A stretch of 64,000 nucleotides of DNA. Source: Enoplosus armatus (Eukaryota; Chordata; Actinopteri; Centrarchiformes; Enoplosidae). The stretch is from positions 9,375,001-9,439,000 of the forward strand of contig NC_092198.1 in the NCBI RefSeq assembly GCF_043641665.1. Direction: 5' to 3'. A model generated the notes under the pieces. That model was not told the DNA's origin, made no database searches, and worked only from the letters and a program-made list of their open reading frames with translations. This document shows positions 36,241-48,100 of this stretch, one piece after another (within the stretch, counting starts at the first letter, position 1; every line of letters starts with the position of its first letter). The position numbers were made by a program, and so were the translations under genes.

Positions 36241-37764
36241 TTAAAAAAGTCTAATGATAAAAAAACACTCTGAGTTTATTTGATGTTGAGGAATGTTAAG
36301 GTGAAGTCTTGACCTGGATCGCCGCACATCACGGATTGAAACACCTGTCTGGGAAGCAGAAACCCACAAAGCAAAATGTCTGTTTTTTTCTCTGCTTGAA
36401 GTAACATTTACCTTGGCAGTGAATGAGACAAAGTAGCAGCGTGTGATTAAAGCTGATGTTTTTATTCAGGGCTTTTACAGGAAGCTAATTAGCTGAGGTA
36501 TGCAGTCGTGTGCCAAGCTAATAGGGGGAAGCTGACATTCCTGCAGGGAAGCGGTGGCCTCAGAGAGCTGCAGAATATGTATTTACATTCAGGGCCTACT
36601 CTGTGTGAGCCACAAGACTTTCAATTCAAACAGTTCACAACATACTTTTTCAAATTCAAATACTGAAAAAAAGCAAGGATGTGGTCTGGCTCAGTGAACC
36701 ACAAGGTGAGTAAATTTGAGAACACTGAAAACCTGCCGAGTTTATTTGCCCTGCTGTAACTGGATGATAAAAGTCACTTTGAAATTAAAAAGGCAACAGC
36801 GGCTGATTGTGGTGCTTCAGAGACTCACTGCCACAGATGGGTCCACTTCAAAAATGGCTCGGTGGCTAGAACCCCATCAGGTACAACAGTGCAATGTGCC
36901 TGATGCCACGAGAGCGTAAAGCATGTTGTAAGAGAAAAGCACAATGTGTTGTACATTTGAAAAACAGGTGTTTTGTTTTCAGCAATGTGTCTCTTAAGGT
37001 TGACAGTCATTTGATGGCATTTAGCTCTTCTTCCTATGGAGGTTAAATGCACTTATTATAAGCTGCTTGTCACGATGGCAAATACTACATGAATGTGATG
37101 TAATCTGATCTCCAAAAGCTTTTGAATTTGGGGCAATCACAAAGGCAAAATGGCAGGTTTGAAGCAAAAAGAATGGCTCCTTCCACCACAGTGAGTGTAG
37201 GCTGGACAGGAGCATATCTATGTTCCCCAGCTCAATATCCTCTTATTATGACGCATTAAGGAGACCTTTCAGAGGGTTTTATGTTCTCAGCAATGTTTTT
37301 TCATTGGGTCAAATCATGTTTCCCTGGGTCAATATGCCTACTCCTTGAAACCTACGCCCTCAAATTTGCTGACTGCATTTGAAACGCCCATCTCCCCTCA
37401 TCATTTTGTGAACTGCTAAGATAGCCCTTTCTTATAGTCCTTTGACATGGGACCCTGGGAACATAGGGATGAGCCCAGCTGGATAGCCAAATTTAATGGC
37501 ATTTCCACTCAATGACCCATCTCCTGCTGTTGGTGAACACGACTGAATTTTCTAGGTTCACACAGGCAAAAAAAAATGGAACTCGACCAAAAAGAAGCAC
37601 TGCATTGAATCCTGAAACTGAAACTGCTAAAAGAATTCAACCATCATTAATTGTATTAGTTATATCTATGATTTTTCTACTGTGACATGTCAAAATGTCT
37701 TCCACCACGTGAAACCACAACATGTAATTTTTAATTTCTGTTTAATTTCTGTGTGTATGGAGTA

Positions 37765-37937
37765 AACAAATGGGATATTACATGTTATTTAGTGAGCTTT
37801 AGGGTTGTTGGTATATTTCAGCTTTGGACAGAGCAAGGCCAGCTATTTCCGCCCTACTTCCAGTCTTTATGCTAAGCTAGGCTAATCACCTTCTGGCTTT
37901 ATTGAGCTTCTCATCAAACTCTCGGAAAGAAGCAAAC
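37765..37937. mobile_element. fold-back MITE, copy 4 (partial)
   Basis: Retains one arm: GGGATATTACATGTTATTTA, GGACAGAGCAAGGCCAGCTA, CAGTCTTTATGCTAAGCTAG and CTTCTCATCAAACTCTCGG. Confidence 0.65.
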
Positions 37938-39753
37938 AAGTAGCACTGTGTGTGGCGGGACCCACACTATATTTAGAAACCATCACCTGTAAAGGGCAGA
38001 CCATCTTTAGGGTCATAGACACTATATGACCCTCAGAGTTCACCGTCTGGTTTAGCACCAGGCGATGGCGATTACTGGCAATGGCTTCATGATGATAGAG
38101 AGCTTGTTCAACAGGCAGAATTGTAGTCAGGTTGCCCGAGACTTTGTCTGGTTTCATCTGACCATCATGGTTCAATATGTCTTCCAGAGGAGGAAGCACT
38201 CAGCGAGAACTGAAGTGTGTCAGTCTAAGATTAGAAACCCCCTCGACCTCCAGCTGACAGGTCACCGAAACAGAACAGAGGCCACCCTGGACCCACATGG
38301 ACCTGTGTTTAAGTAAAGACCACCTGACTTCCATGATCCATGTGTGTGGCATTATATCTACAGCTGAGATGAGTTTCTGCTGTTTGTTGAAAGAGTTACA
38401 GCCCAAATTCTCATCAGTGTCTCTAGTCTAAACACTTTCCAGGACACAGGTTTTAAAAAAGGCAGTTTCCACTCTCTCTCTCTCTGCCTTTGACAATTCA
38501 GCCACCCATCAAACCCCCCTTGTTATATCTGTACAAATGTTCCCATGCACTCAATCCAGTGCTGTGTTTCCACCTGTGAGCCTCAGCCAGTGAAAAAATG
38601 CTTTGTCCAAGGCACATGAAAGAAATATCTTCTCCCTTGTTAACATAGGCTGGCAAATGCATTCCCCTAGAAGACCCTAACTAAATTATTTATGAGAACA
38701 TTTGACCAAAAAATGCAATCCACTTTCCAACTATGCCCCTCTGGCATCTAATGGTCAATATATTATACCTCGGCCCATTAGCCCAAGTAATCCTAGACCC
38801 AACTATTTCATGCTGGCTGTGCCTGAAAAAGATTGGGTCTCATGCATGTTTCCAGTCTGAACATTTTCCACCACTCGAGGCTTTAAATAGACACAGTTTC
38901 CATCTTGACAGTTCATCTGCCCACCAACCCCATTGTTAAATCTCAACAAATCATCCCAGACTCTGAATCCATTATTACTTTCCAATGCTTGTCTCTTCAT
39001 AGGCCGGCTTTGAAAACTTTTCATCAGTTTCCAACTCTTTCATCTCTCAGTAACTGACCTGTCCCTTCTCCATTGTTAAATGTCAACAGATCACCATCCC
39101 GTCCATTTAAAACTTTACCTTGTGAGTGTTTTTGCAGACAGGCTCCAAATTGTAAAAGAAAGCAGCGATTTAGTTTCCCGGCACGTCTTTATTACCCTGT
39201 TTGCTTCGCTGATGAAACGCATATTGCAGATGACACAGTAATGTTATGCACTTATTCTACGGTCTTTGCAGGGTTGTTCCCTTGTTCAGCATTCCTCACA
39301 CTTCGCTGTGTGCAATGTTGACACAAAAATATGTGCTTATTCTTCCACAGCGCTAGTTGAAAGTCAACTAAAATGCCTAAAATGTCAATGAATTACAAAA
39401 ATAACAGTATTTTCTCTGCTGTTTTCCACCGTGTTGTTTTCAACTTTTCCACCCTCGCCGTCTCCCTGCAGGCAGCCCAGGACATCAAAGAAGCAGAAAT
39501 ATACAGGCAGGAAAATCATTTTGAGATTTTGGTTTCGTGTGCAGTTTACACAGTGGTATATGATGGTTGGTTTGAAGGCTAAAGCCAAGGAACATTCCTC
39601 AAATAGGCTGCCAGCTACCACTAATGGAATTTAGTTTAATGGACAGCTGAGTGCAGATAAACAACCAGAGCTTCAAATATGGACCCGGTTTGGGAATGAA
39701 CACTCTGGGTTTGCCTACATATACATATGTATGTGTATATACATATACATATA

Positions 39754-39801
<48 letters not shown>

Positions 39802-39970
39802 CATATACATACAGCTGCCAGTTCAAACTACAGCCTCCAAAATGACTTTGAATGAATAAAAACTGAATATTTTTACGAACATGGGATTCATTGTAGGGCT
39901 GTTGCATTAGACTGCGATTTAACTAGGTTTATCTAATAAGCATACATATAAAGTCCACTAAATCTGCAGC

Positions 39971-40010
39971 ATGTGTGAAGTTTAGTGGATGTCCACTAAA
40001 CCTCACACAT
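39971..40010. repeat. near-perfect 19-bp hairpin followed by a T-run
   Basis: ATGTGTGAAGTTTAGTGGA, then a 2-base spacer, then TCCACTAAACCTCACACAT: one mismatch over 19 pairs. It is followed by TTTTTT. A third partial copy of TCCACTAAA lies just upstream (about 39955). Confidence 0.85.
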
Positions 40011-42919
40011 TTTTTTCTTCAAACAGGGCATAAAATAGAAAGTACAGAAAAGCAAATTAAAGACAGATGATTTTAGAAACGCTACATGCTCTGAAAATGT
40101 TCACTGTGAAATTAAAGTCTAAATCTGGCCCGGTGTGGAACAAAAATACAACCTCAGTACAGAGCGTTTGGTGTGACTGACTGGCCTATTTTACTTTTGA
40201 TGTTTATCTTCCTATTTAGCTTTAAAAGTGCCGGGAAGGTATGACTGCAGCTGTTCTGAATACGAGCAGTGTGTGGCAACCATGGAAACAGCTAGAAGAG
40301 GTCCCACAGGACACAGAGGCCTCCTCTGTGACATCAGCATCAGGTATGACATCATCAACCATGGTGTGATGGAACTGCACACACACAAGGCGTTATAATA
40401 TCCACTTTCCACGCCTGGAGGAGAGACTAAACGAGGACAGTGTCGTCAGCTTGATGTGGACATATAAAAATGTTGCTTGGTCAGACACTGAGGCTGTCAT
40501 CTCCACAGATATTAAAGTTGGAAACGTTCCCAGCTGACACGGTTATGTAGCCTCGTGATGTCACACAGTAGCTATGAAACAAGCAGTGAAGTAATGAGGC
40601 TATAAGTAGCAGGAAGCAATGTGCGTAAATCCAGACAAGAATAGAGGGCAGGCCTTGACCTGGAATTACTACACGAGTCACATGACCTTAAATCAGTATG
40701 ACAACAAAGCTAAATTAGGAACGTTACTCCACCAGTTCCTTCTCTTGGAAGGGATGGAGGTGCTGGGGGTACATTTTCATTCAGAAAAATAATACAATGT
40801 GAAACAATACATCAGTATGACGTTATCATTATTAATTATATTGGTGTCAGCTATATTCCTGAGACTGATTCCAGTGTTCAGTGTTCATAAGATATTTCTG
40901 TTACAGTTGAATACTTTCCACATCTGCCACCTGCTTTGCCTACATTTACACTTTTACATTGTTGATAAAAGGCTTCTATACTATACTTTCCGCAAATCAA
41001 TTTTAAATACATGTTAGGAATCAAGGAGTGACTTTTATTTTGACGTACTTTCTCTAGAAACACAGTGTTGTAATGTGTAGTGGTACAGGGTGAGATTATT
41101 AAACAGTGTGACTCTGTAGGATATCTTTAAAGTGGCTATGATCAGTATTTTTATATTAACAATAGATCTCGTGACTGTTTTTATGTGAAAGGAGTTGATC
41201 ATAGAGATGAACTCAGAGAATTATTACACAACCCCTCAGCTTCCCTCAGCTCTTTTCATTTTAGCCTCTTTCATTTCATTATTTTGGTTTTCTTTACTCT
41301 CACCACACTCATCGCCATTTTCACTCTGAAAACTCTGAAACAGCTCAAAAAACCTACTATTCACTACCTGCCCAGCACCAATTGACAGACAAAGTTAGCG
41401 ACTATGTTGTGAATGTAGCGTAGCATTTAGCTAAAGAGCAGGCTATTTCCCTCAGGAGTTGCTGTAAACCCAAATAGAAATAAAAGTATCAAGTCAAGTC
41501 TTGAAACTTACATTCATCAGGTGGACACAAACACAACTGAATGCTAATGTTGCTCTGTATCTGCAGGATGTGTTTGCTAATGAGTCTGCCATATGGCCAT
41601 TTTATGTTATAGGGGAGGAAGAGGGGCCTTATTCTGGGATGGTTTTATTGGTGTTTTATTGGTTGGTGGTTTTTATTCCTGTCCACAGGTACATAACAAC
41701 AAAAGATCCAACAGTTTAAAAATAGATTTAAAGCTGCACATGTTTTAGCTTTTACGGTTAAATCTTATTATCATAACCTATAAAATTATCTAACAGTTTC
41801 ATCGTGACTCCAACAGTATCAGTGAACCCCATCGTCACCAGCATACGTATAATTTGGAGGCATTGGTTTGCTCAAAGAACAATGATGCACATTTTTTCCA
41901 ATGTGTGAAAGTCAGACAGTTTGCACGCAGGTATGTTTAGCAGCACTGATGCCAACGAGCACAAAGCTGAACAGACTCCCCTGACATTGTATCACCGCCA
42001 CAGTTCCATTACTGATTTTAACCCACGGCTACTCGCTTAGACAAATAGCTCGGTCTATACTTAGCCTTGACATATCTGGTTCTACCACACACAGAGCCAT
42101 ATGTTTTCTTTGGCCGCCACAGTCAAGCCATCCACACATCCAGATCTGCAGAGCTGTGAGCACGTGGCCAGTCAGCCTGCTGATATCCAGCACAGGAAAC
42201 CCTTAGACGGACAGACTGAGCTCAGGGAACATTACAGTCTGACAGCAAAAAAACAACCAGCATCATAACAACACCAGTTTCCTAACTTACAGTTACAATA
42301 TTACAGCAATTGTACAGGACAAAATAATAAGGAATCACACATATGATATTAATTTGATTTCGACTAATCTTGCAATTCATAGACATTGTCATAGTATACC
42401 CCTCAGATTTACCTTCAATATTCTATTACTCTGTCAGACTTGATGCTATCTGATAAAGAGTCTTTAAAAGGCGTTAATTTTTTGAGTTAAATGGTTGAGT
42501 TAAAGGTTGAGTTAAATCAACCAAACAGGATTTCACTTTACTTTTAAACGACATTCCTTACAACCATTCAGAAAAGTGCCTGTGATGTAAGATAAATTGA
42601 CTTGATAAACAAACTGACAGAAGCTGCATGACTCTGCACGTAAGATGCAGCCAAGTTTGAGTGTTGTTTTGCAGTGTGGCCGGAGTACGCTCTCCCATCA
42701 AGCTGTTTCCTTTAGATATCATGGAGTTGAAGTTTGGGCCCTGAGGCTGTAATGGCTGACAGCACACACACAAACACACACACACACACACACTTTCTCA
42801 GGTCTGTTTTGAGAGACAGAATACTCCACACACACGCCACACTTTCACCCACGGCTGTGTTTTTCCTCGCTCAGATGGTTTAACAGGAGTCCCTACTGTA
42901 CTGAGCCAGCATAGAGAAA

Positions 42920-43330
42920 GAACATATCCATATTAGGAAAAGAGCAGGCGTCCTTATATGGGGAAGCTTCCTCTGTAGTAACAGCCCTGTCTGCTGGCTT
43001 CTCCCTCACATTCCTTCTGCTCCAGGTTTCTCTGGGAGTTTTTCATTTCCGATTTGCTGGCTGGAGAAGGAGCAGGGCCGCCTTTCATAAGAGCCTGGCC
43101 TGGTGTGTGATCCCCCTTTTTCAAAAAAATACACAAACCTCCGTCTAGCCTCTTTCCTGCAACCCTCCACTCTGGGGTTTGATGTAGTAAAATAAGCCTG
43201 GCCAGGGACAAGGCACACCTGGCCTTTTTAAGTCCGTCATAGACTAAACCTCATTAGGCAGGTGAGAAGCCAGAGAACATGTAGCCTTTGTTCCCGTAAT
43301 ATCTGCCCCTCATGCCTTCATGGGCCGGGC
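42920..43330. promoter_or_regulatory. candidate ccn2 upstream enhancer with two CArG boxes and a TEAD site
   Basis: CCATATTAGG (42928-42937) and CCTTATATGG (42952-42961) are both exact CC(A/T)6GG serum-response (SRF) elements, 14 bases apart. ACATTCCT (43008-43015) is an exact TEAD site. The surrounding 400 bp is unique-looking and not repeat-like. It lies about 2.3 kb upstream of the ccn2 TATA box. CCN2 is an established SRF/MRTF and YAP/TEAD target in mammals; activity here is inferred. Confidence 0.5.
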
Positions 43331-43845
43331 TGCACTTTCACTAAAGTCGACTCAGAATTTTTAATCATGATTTTTGTCCTGACTAAGACCCAGTGGAGTC
43401 AAAACGTCCCGTAATGTGAAATAAAATCCCCAGCCTTTGTTTTCAATAGAATCCTCCAGGCCGTCTTACTCAGGAACAAAGAAAAGCAGCCTAATGCTCA
43501 AATCAACAAACATCCATTTCGGGAAGCGCCATTAACTGAGAACGTTAGTCTTTGTCCCTTTAATACCTGTCCTGCATACCTCAGCAGGACAGCACATTCA
43601 GCTCAGGCAACTCAGGAAACAGACCATCAGGATCACCTTGTAATATTCAACAGCAGAAAAAAATGTCAGAAATATACATAGCACATAGTCTATTAACCCC
43701 CTGTCAAATCTGTTGGATTGGAGTGTCACAGGATTTATGTGCATCACAAATAAGAAAATCTGGATGAAGTTGGTATTATTTGATGCTGAAGTTATTTACA
43801 GACCAGTAGCGTGCATTATCATCCAGACTGGTTGGTTCTAGTTTG

Positions 43846-44455
43846 CAGTGGTGGAAAGCAACAAAGTACATTTACTAAGTATTGCACATCTACTAAGTAT
43901 TGCACTTACAGGAAGTACAATTTTTATGTGCTTTACTTGAGTATATCCATTTTATGCTACTTTATACTCCTCCTCCTCCTCCTCCTCCTCCTCCTCCTCC
44001 ACTACACTCCAGAGGGAAATATTGTACTTGTTACTACACTACAGTTATTAGTTTCTTTTCAGTTTAAAATTATACATAAAAAATGTAAGCCTATATAATG
44101 CAATGCTTTGTTAGAGATAAAACCAGTGGTTTCAGGTGGTGTCATTTGAATAATTGTTTGAAGCCCTAAGAGGTAGAATGATCTGATATTTCACAAAAAG
44201 GCGAAGATTAGAGGAAAGTCCAGAAAATCTATACAAATTTGTATGGCAGAAAAAGAAAAGCTTTTTCTTCTTTTCTACTCCATAAATCATCTCACGGCCC
44301 CTCAGATTTAACTTTTGACCTCTTGGAGGGGACTCCACTCCTAGGTTGGGAACCTCTGGACCAAATTACCTAACTGTATATAAAGTAGTTACAACTAGTT
44401 CCACCTTGGCCAGCTATAATAGTAAAATGCTACTTATGCATTTGGATTGCATGCA
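43846..44455. mobile_element. 'cagtggtggaaagcaac' hAT-type repeat with nested insertion
   Basis: Begins CAGTGGTGGAAAGCAACAAA and contains TACTTGAGTATATCCATTTT, CAGAGGGAAATATTGTACTT and, after an insertion, CTAACTGTATATAAAGTAGT and GCTATAATAGTAAAATGCTA. A (TCC)n run (43967-44000) has expanded inside. The insertion at 44124-44358 interrupts it. Confidence 0.65.
44124..44358. mobile_element. small MITE nested in the hAT-type repeat
   Basis: Ends CAGTGGTTT and AACCTCTG are weak inverted repeats with hAT-like CAG...CTG. Flanking 8-mers GATAAAAC and GACCAAAT match at five of eight positions, suggesting an old target duplication. The flanks rejoin into the surrounding repeat's order. Confidence 0.5.
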
Positions 44456-45040
44456 ACAGGAATGAAGGAAAGTATTTGTGATCAAACTGCTTCATTCATC
44501 CATAAGAGATCATAATGTTCTCATAATGTGTTTTAATAAAGCTGCAGTTCAGACACTGATGTCAGTGCACAGACATGCCACTGCAGTGTCCCAGATGTAA
44601 CCACACCAGTACAGAAGTTACAAGACTGCAGCAGTTGCCAAGTGTCTGTGCAGGATCAAGCACCTTGATAGATAACCAACTCAAGCTAATGACTCAAATG
44701 TATTTCCTTCCCCTAACAGCTGTTAATTTACTAAAGTGGAGGCTGTCTGTGCGCTTTGAAGCCAAGGCTGGGGAATGCTGCTGTGGGCTCAAAGTCTTAA
44801 CCACTGTTACACATCAATCAGTTTATTTAATCATTGCTATGTTGGTGCTGTTTTACGAGTTTCTACCTGTTGTCTTTTAACCATTCTTCTTTCATGTGAA
44901 GCTCTTTGTGCCTTCACTTTTGAACTGTACTACTTTTTTTTAAATTATTAATATTTATAGCTACCGGCTGTCTGTTTGTGAAGTCAGTCTTCAGGAATTC
45001 CCAGTGTGGGGTCCCAGGCCTCTAACCAGACTTAACCTCC

Positions 45041-45240
45041 CATTCCAGATGAAAGCCGCTCTGAGAGAGACAGTGTTGTTTGGCCGAGCAGCAGAGCCTT
45101 GCCTTCAGACAGCAGGAATGTGGGATGTCTGGAGTGGGGGTCAGGAAGCGAGGAAAGAATGCCAAGTATGTCCATGTTTGTCCAAGGCTGGCTCTCCATT
45201 CAGCCCCCAGTGACGTGCTTCGAGGGCCAGCGGGTATAAA
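45041..45240 (+). promoter_or_regulatory. ccn2 core promoter: TATA box and TEAD site
   Basis: TATAAA at 45235-45240 precedes a GC-rich leader by about 30 bases. AGGAATGT at 45114-45121 is an exact TEAD (M-CAT) site about 120 bases upstream of the TATA box, and CATTCCA at 45041-45047 is a near match. Mammalian CTGF promoters carry clustered TEAD sites at a similar distance. The 5'UTR then runs about 220 bases to the ATG. Confidence 0.7.
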
Positions 45241-45483
45241 GGGAGCTCGGCTCCGCAGTCAGAACTCAGATCAACTCCTCTACCGAAGCTAAACTCTAGC
45301 TTTCACCAAGAAAAGAAAGGAAAGCCTGTGACCTGAGCAGCGGAGAAACGCTACGAGACGAACGAGACAAGAGATCAACTTGATCAGAAAAAGATTTCTC
45401 AAGCTCAAACTCTGAGACTAAAGGAAGACTTTCTCAACCAGACTTAAGGAGAAACTAGAATCTATTTCAACAAAAAAGAAAAG

Positions 45484-47082
45484 ATGTCTGCTGGAATGAA
45501 GAAAATGATTTTGCTGCCTTTCTTGTGCATCATGCTCTCATACATGGTAAGTCAACAGTGAAAATGACTTTACACTGCTGTCGTTGTTTTAGGTCTAACT
45601 TTAGATATATAGGAGCAATGCTTAGAGTTTTTACCCTTGACTCTCGTCTGAACATGACATAAGAACCTGAAAAGACTTTGTGTTCTCCATGTGCTGGATG
45701 TCTAAGTATAACTATAACACACTTTGTGGAGGTGACTTTTAACCATGCATGTGTCTGTGTGTGTCTTGTGTTCAGGCTGCAGGGCAGGAGTGCAGCAACC
45801 AGTGTTCGTGCCCCTCCACTCCCCCTCAGTGCCCCCCAGGAGTGAGCCTGGTGCTGGACGGCTGCGGCTGCTGCAGGGTGTGTGCCAAACAGATGGGGGA
45901 GCTCTGCACCGAGAAAGACCTCTGCGACCCACACAAAGGCCTCTACTGTGACTTCGGAGCCCCCATCAACAGACGCATAGGAGTTTGCACAGGTGAGCCA
46001 CTGAAAAGTGAAATGATTACGTTCTCTGTGCACATCATTACACAAGTCTGCCTTAAACGTCCTTGAACCGAATCGTGACCTTTCCCTTGTCGTTTCCCCC
46101 CACAGCTCGAGAGGGAGCCACCTGTGTGTTCGGAGGCATGGTGTACAAGAGCGGAGAGACTTTCCAGAGCAGCTGCAAGTACCAGTGTACCTGTCTGGAC
46201 GGAGCTGTGGGCTGTGTCCCTCTTTGCTCCATGGACATCAGGCTGCCCAGCCCCGACTGCCCCATGCCGAGACGGGTCAAGGTGCCAGGGAAGTGCTGCG
46301 AGGAGTGGGAGTGTGATTCTTTCAGTTTCATGGGCTCTGCTTTGGCCGGTAAGTTCGTCTCCTTTTCTGTATCATAAGGTCATTTTTAAGACTGCAGTTT
46401 CTTTGTTGGTCTTTGAGCCACAATCAGGACGGTCTTCCTAATCCAGTGTTTTCCTGTGTTTACAGCCTACAGAGAGGAAGAGACCTATGGCCCAGATCCC
46501 TCCATGATGAGGGAGAACTGCCTGGTTCAGACTACTGAATGGAGCGCCTGCTCTAAGACTTGTGGCCTTGGGATCTCCACCAGGGTCACCAATGATAACC
46601 GTGAATGCCGCCTGGAGAAACAGACCCGGTTGTGTATGGTGCGACCATGCGAGTCACAGCTGGAGCAGAGCATTAGGGTGAGTGTTTGTTAAACTGCACT
46701 GCTTTCATGAACTCTACAGGCACAATATAAGCATTTCGATAGCCAAAGAATGCTTAATAAAGCTTTCTTCATTTTCTTCCTACAGAAAGGAAAGAAGTGC
46801 ATCCGTACTCCCAGACTCTCCAAGCCCATGAAGTTTGAGATCTCTGGCTGCACCACCACCAAGTCCTACAGGCCAAAGTTCTGCGGCGTCTGCCTGGATG
46901 GCCGCTGCTGCACCCCCCACAGAACCACCACCCTGCCCATGGAGTTCAAATGCCCCGACGGACAGGTCATGAAGAAGCACATGATGTTCATCAAGTCCTG
47001 CGCCTGCCACCACAACTGCCCCGGAGAGAATGACATCTTCGAGTCCATGTATTACAAGAAGATGATGGGAGACATGGCATGA
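45484..47082 (+). CDS. ccn2: ccn2 (ctgf), connective tissue growth factor, complete
   Basis: This is a secreted, cysteine-rich matricellular protein that binds growth factors and integrins. Exons are 45484-45546, 45776-45992, 46106-46348, 46466-46677 and 46786-47082 (TGA), giving 343 residues (human about 349). Each exon is one module. Exon 1 is the signal peptide ([14 protein letters not shown]). Exon 2 is the IGF-binding-like domain ([16 protein letters not shown]). Exon 3 is the von Willebrand C domain ([19 protein letters not shown]). Exon 4 is the thrombospondin-1 repeat ([20 protein letters not shown]). Exon 5 is the cystine-knot domain ([20 protein letters not shown], ending [10 protein letters not shown]). 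I chose the ATG at 45484 because it is the first in the leader and gives a normal signal. I cannot tell the 'a' from the 'b' fish paralogue. The gene is intact. Confidence 0.97.
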
Positions 47083-47565
47083 GCCACTGAAGGACGAACG
47101 CAGCTTATGACTTGAAAACAAACAGAACTCCATCTCATTTTGCAGCTCAGTATATATGTTTTTTATGTTTTATTTTGTAATTTTCTCATTGTAAAAGTAG
47201 TCCAGACACTTGTCTAAGTGTCTGTGTGTTTTGTATGGCTGGTGCACATCAGCCACATAGACTCAGACAGAGGGTTGCATAGCAGCTCCAAGAGATTCCT
47301 GCACTATAACTTCTATTTTTGACAAACCTACTGTCAGGTTTCCACCCATTCCCCTTGAGATCCCTCTTACAGACCCGTCCATTTTACAGTATGCATTTCT
47401 AGACCTTATCTAAACCATGACCTCCTCTCTAAATGAGGTGTCTAACGACCCCCCCCAACCCTCCCAGCCCAGACCAGACCTGCAAACTCTAAGCAGCTGT
47501 AGATGGAGCACTCAGAACCACAGCAGGCCAGTGTTCCCCTGTCCAAACAGGTCTGAATGTGTCCT

Positions 47566-47600
47566 TGTGTGTGTGTGAGTGTGTGTGTGTGTGTGTGTGT
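47566..47600. repeat. (GT)n microsatellite
   Basis: About 16 GT units, interrupted once by GA, in the ccn2 3'UTR. Confidence 0.9.
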
Positions 47601-48079
47601 TTGTGTCTGTTAGCGCAGGCCTGAATGTCGGCCTTGTCTCTGCGTCTACGCTGTTCACTCTGCTCACAGAGTGGAGGAAAGGTCAGAGTTTCCGCCCAGC
47701 ATGTGGATGAGAAAGCAAAGCAGCTTGCTGAGTTTAGGGTTAGATAAGGAACACAGTGGGCTTTGCCACGGCACTGAGAAAAAAAAAAAAAAAGATATGT
47801 TGACTATTACTGATTCAGGTCAGAAGGAAGAAACCAAGTGTCTATAGGAACAAAGTGTCTATTTTGTACACAAATAGAAGAAAAGACTGGAAGAATTGTA
47901 ATTTCATTCCTTTTTTTATTGATGATGTGTAAATGATGTATATATTTGTACAGTTTAAGTTAATTTAAAAGCCAAATTTGTTCTGTGCTTCGAAGTGTAT
48001 CGATAGTGTATGACAGTATTTTTTACTATTTTATTGAGAAGTGTGACAAAAATGTTACATGTTTCACTTTGTAGCTGGA

Positions 48080-48085
48080 AATAAA
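48080..48085 (+). promoter_or_regulatory. ccn2 poly(A) signal
   Basis: Canonical AATAAA (GCTGGAAATAAAATG) about 1 kb past the stop, followed by a T-rich stretch. Confidence 0.65.
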
Positions 48086-48100
48086 ATGTTATATTTTTTA

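Larger units (their letters stand above)
36241..42860. other. intergenic, no gene recognised
   Basis: Contains a partial fold-back MITE (37765-37937), a tandemly related repeat area (38430-39100), an (AT)n-rich run (39720-39810), a near-perfect 19-bp hairpin (39971-40010), dispersed repeats (41230-41590) and a (CA)n run (42762-42793). A block at 36281-36610 looks unique and carries two TEAD-type sites. Confidence 0.5.
47083..48100 (+). other. ccn2: ccn2 3'UTR
   Basis: About 1 kb from the TGA to an AATAAA at 48080-48085. It includes a (GT)n run at 47566-47600, a poly-A tract near 47780 and AT-rich sequence towards the end. CCN2 mRNAs are known to be short-lived, but I see no specific decay element with confidence. 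Confidence 0.65.

Noticed and set aside
37882..38316. Overlapping long frames on both strands
   Set aside because: No ATG-led or well-spliced structure: the minus frame starts after a stop with only a weak acceptor. The flanks are repeat-like, so a decayed element is more likely.
44575..44880. 101-codon plus-strand frame upstream of ccn2
   Set aside because: Cys pairs at its start suggest a finger but the pattern is incomplete. No promoter, splice sites or family match.
45530..47133. Long antisense frames opposite ccn2
   Set aside because: They are shadows of the GC-rich ccn2 coding exons and have no structure of their own.
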